Shown here piece after piece: positions 48,962-57,660 of a stretch of DNA of 64,000 nt; within the stretch, counting starts at the first letter, position 1, and each line of letters opens with the position of its first letter. This DNA is from Escallonia rubra (taxonomy: Eukaryota; Streptophyta; Magnoliopsida; Escalloniales; Escalloniaceae). The stretch lies in the NCBI GenBank assembly GCA_033065855.1, contig JAVXUO010002697.1, forward strand, positions 1-64,000, written 5' to 3'. The notes beneath the pieces were generated by a model. That model saw nothing but the letters and a program-made list of their open reading frames with translations, was not told the DNA's origin and did not search any database. The position numbers and the translations under genes are program-made.

Positions 48962-51460
48962 CTAATTGCGCGACGCCCTCGTCGCAACCTCCTCGTGATA
49001 GCGATCCACGAGGTCTTCGAACTGTCCGAGCTCTTTTGCCAATTCCCAAGTCACTTCATGCTCCGACAATCCCTTCCACTTGACCAAGTAGTGCTGTTTT
49101 GGTGGAACACCTCGTCCTTGTTCAAGCCTATCCCCAAGCACGTACTCGGCCTCGCGCCTTTGCAAGTCATGCAAAACTTGCGATGTATCTAAGAGTTTAG
49201 CCTCATCGGCTTGACTCTCCCCCTTGACTTGTCGGCACACATGACAAGTCTTGACACACATTTGCACCTCCTTCTTCATTTGAGGCCAAAAGTATGCCGT
49301 AGTCACCAAGGCATACGTCCGTCGATGCCCCGGATGCACCGTCGACTGAATGTCATGACTCTCTCGTATGACCATTTTCCTTAGGTCTCTCCACTTTGGC
49401 ACGTACACTCGTCCATCCTTTGTGTAGAGTAGGTCTCCTTTCACCCGATATCGTTGGGTCTTCCCACTCTTCACAAGCTGTAGCAACTCCTTGGCTAAGG
49501 GATCGCGTTGTAGGCCCTCCTTGATTAGCTTGATGATCTCCCCCTTTGCCTTCGAGGTAGTTGACAACTTTCCCTCCTTTGGCGGCGCCATCCCACATGG
49601 TACCACGTTTTGTGGCTTGGCCCCCCGGTCAAGCTTGCCTTGATCGCCCACCTTCCTCCTAGGTGGTTGCCGCTTCTCAAACTCGTGCAGCACAACACGA
49701 TCTTCAACCTTAAGACTCGCCAAGTAAGTGCCCTCACTCTTCTTGGCTTCCTCCCTTTCAACTTCTTGCACTAGTCGCATACCCGATAGCCGCATAGAAG
49801 TCATGGTGCTTGATGTTCCCCCGAACATAGGCACCACACAAGCCATGCCTCGCTCCATTATGCACATCACGTTGTTGTACGGTGACATAAGAGCGTTCAC
49901 CTGTCGCAAGAAATCAAGGCCTAACACCACCTTGAAATCATCCATCCGCGCGACAGAGAAATTCACGAACCCCTTCCATTTGCCAAGACACATTTCCACC
50001 CGTCGAACTGTGCCTTGTAGGGGCTTTGCTTCGGCATTGACGGTTTTTAGCCAACCTCCCCCGTCAACCACATTGAGGCCCAACCGCTTGGCCTCTTCCA
50101 TCGTGATGAAGTTGTGAGTCGCCCCCGTATCCATTAGCACATGAGCGGGCTTCCCATTCAACTTCGCTTCCATGTAGAGCAACCCCTCACTCTTAGAAGC
50201 TTGTCCCTCACCCTTCGGGACTTGCGGCACCTTTTTCTTTTGGAGCGCATTGAGGACTTGTATCGAGCCTATGTGCACCGTCTCGCACTCGGCCTTCTCC
50301 TTCTCCTTTTCCTCAATCAAGGCAGCCATCTTGCCTTGTCGCGGGCAATCCCTTGCCCAATGCAGTCCTCCGCAAAAGAAGCAATCCTTAAGCTTGCGGC
50401 TCGCACGTCTTTCTTGTAGCTTGTCGTGGCCCTCGGTCTTACTTGTGCTAGCATGCTTGTCCCCTTTGTGCCACGCCTTAGGGCTCTCTCCCCCACCATT
50501 GGCGTGGTCGCCTTCCGAAGCTTCATCTTCCCACTTTGGCTTTGAAGATTCACCACCTCGATCGTACTCCGTCAATGACTCCGCCATTGCTATGGCTTCA
50601 TCGACATCCTTCACGCCCCGGCGTTGAAGTTCCTTCTTGGCCCAACTTTGGAGGCCGTTGACAAAGTTAAATAGAAGATCTTCCTCCGCCATATTCGGAA
50701 TATGAAGCATAAGTGTAGTAAACTCCTTCACATATTCGCTTATGCTACGCTTATGCCTCAATTCCTTCATCTTCCTTCTCGCTTCGTAGGCTACATTCTC
50801 CGGATAGAACTGCTTTTTGATCTCCCTTTTGAACACCTCCCACGTATCTATGGTGTACAACCCCTTTTCTATCTCGCAATGCTTTCTACGCCACCATAGA
50901 GTTGTGGTATCCGTAAGATAGAGAGTCGCAGTTCTTACCTTTGTCTTCTCATCCGTGATGCTAGCACCTTCGAAATATTGCTCCATGTGCCATATGTAGT
51001 TGTCGAGCTCCTTGGCATTCCGCTTGCCTCCGAACTCCTTTGGCTTTGGCGTGTCCACCCTTGGACTAGGAGTGATAACCGCTCCACCCGCGATAGTTCT
51101 CTTGCACATCGCCGCGTCTTGCCTTATCTCCTCCACGCCAACCTTCACCACATCGAGTTGTTCTTGTAAACTATTGAACAACTCTGTGAACCTTTCACGT
51201 AGCTCGTCTTGGGCGCCCACCGCCCTCTTAAGCGACTCGAGCTCTTCTAAGACGTGATCCTCCAACGTCTGTAGATTTTGCTCGACCATTCCCACGTGAT
51301 CTTTGACATCACCCATAGCAATCTCCAAGCGACCCGTTCGGCCATCCAACGAAGCATGTGCATCACTAGACTTGCTTTGGCCTCGACCACCCTTCTTCCC
51401 ACCGGTGGGTGGTAATGGATCTCGCCCACGCTCGACCACGACCACATTCTCCTCGCCCAT
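48962..51460 (-). CDS. gag-protease-integrase zinc finger-chromodomain fused ORF (RT, RNase H, IN core missing)
   Basis: The frame opens at 51541 within the LTR/PBS; the first ATG is at 51460, giving 832 residues. In that numbering, a coiled-coil-like N-terminus (about 45-115) precedes the Retrotrans_gag core (about 140-300, WWRRKHCEIE to MAESLTEYDR). A zinc knuckle CFFCGGLHWARDC follows at about 360-372, and an aspartic protease with LMDTGATHNF at about 442. The region before reverse transcriptase ends near GAKP and MAPP (about 612-626). The frame then passes straight to the integrase HHCC finger (H..HPGHRRT..CVKTCHVC, about 702-742). After a few residues comes the chromodomain (YLVKWKGL, VTWE, about 775-820). 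Family elements encode RT, RNase H and the integrase catalytic core in the two gaps. The frame has no stop. Such a product could assemble particles and bind chromatin but not replicate alone. Confidence 0.9.
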   Translation of the reverse strand: MGEENVVVVERGRDPLPPTGGKKGGRGQSKSSDAHASLDGRTGRLEIAMGDVKDHVGMVEQNLQTLEDHVLEELESLKRAVGAQDELRERFTELFNSLQEQLDVVKVGVEEIRQDAAMCKRTIAGGAVITPSPRVDTPKPKEFGGKRNAKELDNYIWHMEQYFEGASITDEKTKVRTATLYLTDTTTLWWRRKHCEIEKGLYTIDTWEVFKREIKKQFYPENVAYEARRKMKELRHKRSISEYVKEFTTLMLHIPNMAEEDLLFNFVNGLQSWAKKELQRRGVKDVDEAIAMAESLTEYDRGGESSKPKWEDEASEGDHANGGGESPKAWHKGDKHASTSKTEGHDKLQERRASRKLKDCFFCGGLHWARDCPRQGKMAALIEEKEKEKAECETVHIGSIQVLNALQKKKVPQVPKGEGQASKSEGLLYMEAKLNGKPAHVLMDTGATHNFITMEEAKRLGLNVVDGGGWLKTVNAEAKPLQGTVRRVEMCLGKWKGFVNFSVARMDDFKVVLGLDFLRQVNALMSPYNNVMCIMERGMACVVPMFGGTSSTMTSMRLSGMRLVQEVEREEAKKSEGTYLASLKVEDRVVLHEFEKRQPPRRKVGDQGKLDRGAKPQNVVPCGMAPPKEGKLSTTSKAKGEIIKLIKEGLQRDPLAKELLQLVKSGKTQRYRVKGDLLYTKDGRVYVPKWRDLRKMVIRESHDIQSTVHPGHRRTYALVTTAYFWPQMKKEVQMCVKTCHVCRQVKGESQADEAKLLDTSQVLHDLQRREAEYVLGDRLEQGRGVPPKQHYLVKWKGLSEHEVTWELAKELGQFEDLVDRYHEEVATRASRN

Positions 51461-51519
51461 TCCGGATGTATCACTTGCCTGCCATAGTTGCTCCTTGCTT
51501 GGCACGACTCGTCGTAACC

Positions 51520-51533
51520 TGGCTCTAATACCA
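51520..51533 (-). other. primer binding site of the chromovirus
   Basis: TGGTATTAGAGCC on the minus strand follows the 5' LTR (ending ...TGACA) by two bases. It is one base off the usual initiator-Met PBS. Confidence 0.85.
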
Positions 51534-51535
51534 CT

Positions 51536-52036
51536 TGTCACGGACCGAACTTCCCTAAGCCGAAACCGTGTGGCACTTAGCTAGATCAAGCCCCCGCTTG
51601 CTCGGCTAAGTCAGCCTAACCGTAGAGCTGGGCGAAATTGGAAACAAATATGCAGCGGAACACAAGAGGTTGGGGAAAGGATTCCCAATACACTACTTGG
51701 AGAAAGCTTGAATACAAAGATGTATTGGATGTGTCTTGGATGATTTGGCCAAGTGAGGCCTTGGCTTTATATACTACTCCACTTCCTCAACGGACGGTGG
51801 AGATACATTCGATCCTACGGATCCTATTATGTTAGAAAACTTTCCTATTCTAGAATATTCACACATGTTACACATTTTACACATGTTCAAAATAGAATAG
51901 AGAAGTCTGGAACCTTCCGGAAGCCTTGCCTTCTAACTGCCAAGTAAGCGTCCACGAAGCGTCCCGTAAGCGCCTAATGAGCGCCCGCATGGCGTAACCT
52001 CTAAAAATCAGCTTCCTTAGCAAACGGTCCGTGACA
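51536..52036 (-). repeat. 5' LTR of the chromovirus
   Basis: Near-identical to the copy at 48459-48950 apart from a small internal duplication and a few substitutions. This indicates a fairly recent insertion compared with the surrounding repeats. Confidence 0.95.
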
Positions 52037-55000
52037 CTAAGCTCATTTCCAGCCATTTTAGCACTTTGCCCACGGTTTTGCCTTGAATTACATATGTGCC
52101 ATCCAATAAAACCCACTTAACATCCTCACAGACCTCTCCCTTTTCTGTGTTTCAGAGGGTTATCCTCATGCCGCCCACTAAAATCATCAGAAACCCTATC
52201 TCCTCTTAGATCTCATCAAACCCTAATTGCCAGCAAATAACCGTCCCCCACCACTTCGTGTCCACTTTCAACGACGCTGCCACCCTCCTCTTAGATCTCG
52301 CTTCGTCTTGCATCTTCGATTGTGTGTTATTCTATCTTTATCCACGCAATTAGGCATCAAAGCCTTCAGATTCGGGGTTTGTTTTTCAATTATTTTTTTT
52401 GTGCTTTTTTTTCCCTTTGTTGCAACCATTAGGTGAAATCTGGAAAATCTGTTGCTTTTTATGTTATGCAGAAGGAGGAACCTATTTATGCTAGAATAAC
52501 AAAGACCACCTTGCTGTTCGATCTGAACAAGGTAATCACTTTACTAATTCTCTCATTCATACCTTCAATTAAATATCTTTATTTCAGAACTCATACTTTG
52601 CCAAACTCAATTGCGGACCTTTAATTTCTGCAAATAAGCATTTGATTGGAGCCTCTTTAATGAGAATTGCGGTGAAATTAGAGAAAGATGCGTTATAGTG
52701 AAAGGCACGGTAATTCATTCACCACTTCCCCTCTGAATGAAAATGATATAACTTTTGTTTGGTTTTGCTGAAAGCTGAGGATTAGTTTGTGGAGAGCTTG
52801 TAATGGTTAAGGTCTTTAGTATAGTTGATGTAGTCCAGTGAAAATTACTGTTCATATAGTGGTTTGATAGATGATGAAAGCTTGTTGCATTTGTGTATTG
52901 GTAACCAAACAGAGAAGATGGCTTTCTTGGACGAGGTCATTGCCAATTACAGGAAAGTTCACCTATTCTTCTTTTTCAATTCATCGAAGTTGCATGATTT
53001 CCGTACATTTTATGATGTATTTTCTGTGCTCTGCAATTTGTGTTTCACGTGGATAATTTAATTTTTTTTATAGTGGCTTTAAATTTTATTTGACCTGAAG
53101 AATTAAGTGGTTGAACAGGGATTTGGAAGGTTTAGTTTTTCCCTTGTGATTCAGTATTTAAAGAAGAAGTGTTCCAACTTAATCATGTAGCACATGCATA
53201 CCACGATTTTTAGGCTTTTCCATTTATTTGAAACAATGAGGTCACTGTTTTGTATACTTGTATTTATTGTATTGAATCTCATGGTATTTGGGGGAACTAC
53301 TACTGCTAGCCTTTGTTTTGCATGCAGCTTGGGAGTACAAAATAATTGGTTCAACCACTAGCAGCAGCTACCAGGCAACATGTCATGACTCCTTAGTTTT
53401 TAAATCTGGTGTACTGGAATTCATAAGCATAGATTTGAAATGGAAACTAAGAAGGGGTTTGTATTAATTGCTTCATGACATCCATTCTTATTGCATTTTG
53501 TTTCTATAACTATTGACAAGCGCATATATAGCAATATCACTACATGACATCCATTCTTATTGCATTTTGTTTCTATAACTATTGACAAGTACATATATAG
53601 CAATATCACTACAGCAGAGTACAGATATGACTATTTAGTTGGTTATTCATTTTGTGAATGCTTCTTTGATTCCATTGACATTTTTATTGGGGGTTCTTTT
53701 TTTCACTGCTCTCTGCTTTAGATTGCGAATGATAATATTGTACCACTAATGCTAAGGAAAAGTCGGCATATGTCAGATTCCTACTATATCTTCAAAAGAG
53801 TTTTGTACTGTTGGGTATGATTTTGATTTTCATTCAGGTTTTCTTCAGTGTGCAATTTGATTTGGTTTCATTTTTGGATTGTAATTTCAGTTTGGATTTT
53901 GATTGGGCCAAATATTGAGCGACGACTACCATCACCTATCAAATTTTAGTTTGGTCCCTCTTTAGGATGAGTAGTATCTATTGCTTGTTGGCTGATGTTA
54001 GACTACAGCTCGCGGTAATTTAGGATCATCCGTGTTGGCTTGGTTGCGCGAAGCAATTCTACAAGACATGCAACCTTCGCTAAGACTGTGTGCGCATTCT
54101 CTGTGTCTTGAGGGGTCTCCACACTGCCTAATGGTGAAAACCTCGTGAACTTGGCAAAATTCTTACTGTTTTTGTATGTTTTCCACAGTAACTGAAAATC
54201 ATCACTGGAATGGTTTACTTGGTGCAATTCAGGGATCATTGAGCAATAATAAGAAAGTATAGGTTGATGGCAATGAGGGGAAGCCCACAGCCATGTGTAA
54301 CCAAGGTACTACTAGAAAGTTGGAGCTGGCTTTGGTAAAAGCTGGTCCCGATTGTAGGGAGACTATTCTGAAGTGACATTGCTTCATCCGATTTTGACAG
54401 TCAGTAATATTTATAGATTGTATTCAAAGTGAGGAACCTTCATTTGTTTAATTGATGACATTGTAATAACATTTGCAATATCTATCTACTTCCTTATACT
54501 ATTACTGTTTTTGCCTGACCAGATCGTTGCGTTTTCCATGCCTTTCCTCTATATTGAGTATTTGCTGGTGTCTAGGAAAATCTTTTGGATGAGTTCTAGC
54601 TCCATCGGGAACTGCCTTTCCTCCATGACTGAATGACCTCTAAGATACTCGATATGCTTCAACTTGGGCAGTCTCTGTTGCAATTGAATCTATGCCTTGT
54701 TTATTTATTATTTCCATGATATAATTATGCATTTGATAGACGTCGGCGTCCTATCTTTATTATTATTATTATATAAAAACTAGGCTGCTAGGGTGCTTCT
54801 ATGGAGAACTTGGGGACATTCTGTTTTGAGTTTAGGGAGTGAGGAATGTGTTCGTATGGAAGTCCTTCGGTTTTTAAAAATAATAAAAGGCCTATCTTTA
54901 TAACAGTAATATTAGTCAACTTTTAAACGCAACTTCCACAACCTGCATCTTGTTGTATACTTTCTGTTGCACGGCGTATAATCTTCTTAATGCATACTAA

Positions 55001-56373
55001 GCTTACTTCCAGAATTACAGGAGCTTAAACACGAGTAATATTAGTCAACTATCCCATTTTTTTTAATTGACCATAACAATAAGAAATTTTGAAGTTATCG
55101 AGTATATAATAATTCATTAAAAACGTATAATGTACAGATATTTATAGAATTTAGTTCAGCATTTTTAGTTACCTAGAAGAATGCAGAGAAAGAAAGTCTC
55201 TCAAGTTCTGAGTAAAAACTAAAAAGTGATGTGGCTCAGCCAGTGGAGGTTGCTGTTTCTGTGGTTACTTTAAAGAATCTAGAAGCAGTATTTCTTCCAA
55301 TTAACACCACTTTTCTCTGAAATATTTTATACTAAAAGGTAAAAATGGTCATTTATTATCATTATATGCATGTTTATCTCTTAAATGATAATTAAAAAAT
55401 AATTACAACGTGCCTATTCTATTGCTATTCCTAATTAATTAATTGGCTTACAAGGATGAGATGTTTAAAGACTTAATCACATCAAACTTTAATAAACCCA
55501 GATATGAAATGTAACAAAAATGTATTTCTAAATTGATAGCAGATGAATTCTAAAAGTTGCGAGAACGATTCAAAACGAAATTCGCAATAATGGAGTCAAG
55601 CGATCACTCCCTTCTTGTTCAAGAAGCGACTTTTTCAGAGAAAAGGCAACATAGATGACTACATTAGCTGCTGTGATCGAACCTTTAAATTTTACCTTCT
55701 CATCTTTTCTTTTTTTATTAAATCATTTTATGCTTTCCAAAAAATACCAAGATAGATAATAAGAACATTGTGGTTTGCTTTTCAAATTGTCACTTAAGAA
55801 ATAGAATTTCTCTATCCGATAGCATTGTGGTTTGCTTTTCAAAATGAAAAAATATCCTCTCTTAAATTGTTACCAGATGACATTTTATAGGTAAAAAGAA
55901 AGAACATTTTTTTAAAAAAAATACATTTGAGTACTTTGCGTCTCCATAAGTGATTTTGCAACAATTTTTTCAGTTATGTAACAAAAAAATCTCCATCCAA
56001 ATTGTACTGTTTTAGTTTCTTGGAGCTATATGGAAAAGTATTGCAGTCTTTTGACTTAATATTGCACCAAAGGAGATACTAACTGATGCTATCTCTGTTA
56101 GAACTGGTCGGCTCATAGTTTACGGTAGCAATTTCTTGACAAACAAATAGTGGAGAAGAGTATTTCTTTCTGATGAACTCAGGAAATTTCTTGGACAGAA
56201 TCTCAAACACCTTATACGTTTCTTAGCACCTATTTTTTTTTTGAATTTTTAATCTTGATATCTAAAAAATTAAAGTAGCCACAACAGACTCATTCTCATC
56301 TTTTTTTTACTGTTTTTCATTCATATTTTTCTTAAACTATTTCCTCTTCTACCAAAAAAACCTAGGTAGACAA

Positions 56374-56404
56374 CCACGCGCGCAGCGCGTGGGAGTCTCC
56401 CTAG
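56374..56404 (+). other. Helitron 2 3' hairpin and CTAG end
   Basis: The perfect stem CCACGCGC / GCGCGTGG is followed by GAGTCTCC and CTAG, then T. This is the textbook Helitron 3' terminus. The stem in Helitron 1 is the same with one mismatch. Confidence 0.85.
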
Positions 56405-56445
56405 TATATATATAAAACCCTATAAGAAAAATTTCCAAGCCGGCA

Positions 56446-56465
56446 CCCCCCCCCCCCCCCCCCCC
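56446..56465. repeat. poly-C run (20 C)
   Basis: A homopolymer just downstream of the Helitron 2 end, within the LTR. It is absent from the corresponding part of the solo LTR near 27480. Confidence 0.9.
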
Positions 56466-56882
56466 ACCCCAATCTTTGATAGTTATTCGAAACTTACCCG
56501 AGACATTCTATTATTACGACATGGCCCAAAATACTTAATTACAATAGTTTATGTGCTAGAATTTTTTTAATGGGTTGTTACGCTACCCTGCTTCACTAAT
56601 CGTCGGTAAAAAGTTACTAAATAATAGTAATGCTAACTAAAAGAAAATTCGTCGCTAAAAACTTTTAAAAATATCTTTTACGCTATTTGTCACTAAATAC
56701 CTCAATCAATATCACTTATAATGGCTATCGTTAGATTATAACTTATAGTTTTCAGAAATTTTGTCGCTAAAGGGTGCCGATAAGATTTTCGCTCACGAAA
56801 ATCTATGCTAAAACTTGTGTATGAAAGTCACACTTTAAAATAAAATTAAGCAGCCATGTAATATAAAGGTTGGGGTGTTACA

Positions 56883-57660
56883 CTCCAAACCTGATGTATT
56901 CACCTCCTTATGACCTGATGGTTTTCATGACCTATCTGGCATACCATCTTCTTACGGCAGTTTGATATATTGGCCACAAGTTCAATGATAATAACAGATG
57001 AAAGAATCCAACATTTCATATGCTTTGATTACATATTTAAGTATGATTAGATGCATCACTTTCTGTGAAAATGGTTATGATGAACAATGCATGATAACAT
57101 ATTTGAATGTATGTTTAAATGTTAAACACGTTGAATTAAGTAAATTATCTAAGAAGGTGAACGAAGTGCTAGAAATGAAAAAGATTATTTGATGTTTAGA
57201 AAGTTTAAATGATCACTTGGAATGACCAAAAATATTTATAGAACAGTTGGAAACAAAAAGAAACGATAAAAACTCTAGCTGGGACGAACCGGTTGTTGAC
57301 CGGATTGCCTGCGAATTATTTGTGCTTTTTGTACAGAATTATGCCACCTCGTGCTTGTGTCGTGTCAACACACTACCGTGACACGTCATGGTTCGAGCCT
57401 TGTCGTGCTTGAGCCTTGTCGTGCTTGCTGGTGGCACAATCATGTCTTGCCACCTCGTGCTTAGAGCCTCGTTGTGCTTGACTTCTCCACCTCTTCACCT
57501 CCACTTGACACCTCTTACTTTCTTCTAATTTGATTTAAAAGACTTGAATCGACATGCTTAAAACCTCTTACCTCATTTTGTAGAGAAAATTGCAAGAAAA
57601 TCAGCCAACAATCTTACAAAATCTAGAATATTCTAGAAACTGCACGAACTCATCAACGTC
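56883..57660. other. right flank of the long-LTR element, no recognised gene
   Basis: The first ~110 bp continue a possible reading frame from 28190 (PDGFHDLSGIPSSYGS), with one stop. This supports it being the other half of the insertion target. At 57345-57480 words such as CACCTCGTGCTT and CCTTGTCGTGCTTG repeat several times. I see no gene. Confidence 0.45.

Larger units (their letters stand above)
48459..52036 (-). mobile_element. chromodomain Ty3/gypsy retrotransposon, internally deleted (3.6 kb)
   Basis: The LTRs are 48459-48950 (492 bp) and 51536-52036 (501 bp), both TGTCACGGACC...GGTCCGTGACA and very similar by eye. The main difference is a duplicated ACATGTTAC-type block near 51863. 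The target duplication is CTAA (48455-48458 and 52037-52040), and Helitron 1 at 42850-42862 shows the intact site GAGCCTAAGCTC. The minus-strand internal region is one open frame with gag, protease, integrase zinc finger and chromodomain, but no reverse transcriptase. Confidence 0.95.
48435..56404 (+). mobile_element. Helitron 2, directly downstream of Helitron 1, split by a chromovirus
   Basis: It starts near CATAGTATAAAAGAGCCTAA and resumes after the gypsy element at 52033 (CTAAGCTCATTTCCAGCC). It ends with the hairpin at 56374-56392, then AGTCTCCCTAG at 56404 and a host T. It is homologous to Helitron 1 at both ends and in several interior blocks. It lacks the eL32 and DFR fragments. Possible exons not recognised are 52433-52531 (VKSGKSVAFYVMQKEEPIYA, then a GTAATC donor) and 52870-52950. 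A direct repeat of about 85 bp occurs at 53465-53620. No Rep/helicase is seen. Confidence 0.75.
28191..56882 (-). mobile_element. long-LTR, coding-free LTR retroelement (TRIM/LARD-like), with nested insertions
   Basis: On the minus strand the order is 5' LTR (56882-32209), PBS, a 252-bp internal region (32208-31957), PPT, 3' LTR (31956-28191). Without insertions the 5' LTR is about 3.6 kb. The target duplication is CTCCG (28186-28190) against CTCCA (56883-56887), four of five bases matching. There is no gag or pol. A tiny internal region with PBS and PPT is TRIM-like, but the LTRs are far longer than TRIM LTRs (usually a few hundred bp). Nested insertions are the hAT-type element, CACTA-3 and two Helitrons, one of which holds a gypsy element. 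Confidence 0.85.
32209..56882 (-). repeat. 5' LTR of the long-LTR element, split by CACTA-3 and the Helitrons
   Basis: The LTR pieces are 32209-33305, 40846 to about 42838 and 56405-56882. They are homologous in order to the 3' LTR and to the solo LTR at 24495. A run of about 20 C lies at 56446-56465, and microsatellites (CT)n at about 42746-42770. The stretch 41430-42630 is C- and A-rich with several chance open frames. It ends GGTTGGGGTGTTACA. Confidence 0.85.

Noticed and set aside
57348-57375. CACTACCGTGACACGTC as a possible left end of CACTA-4
   Set aside because: It matches only the first six bases of the terminal repeat, lacks the AAGAAATATG continuation, and has no subterminal GCGACCGC motifs beside it.
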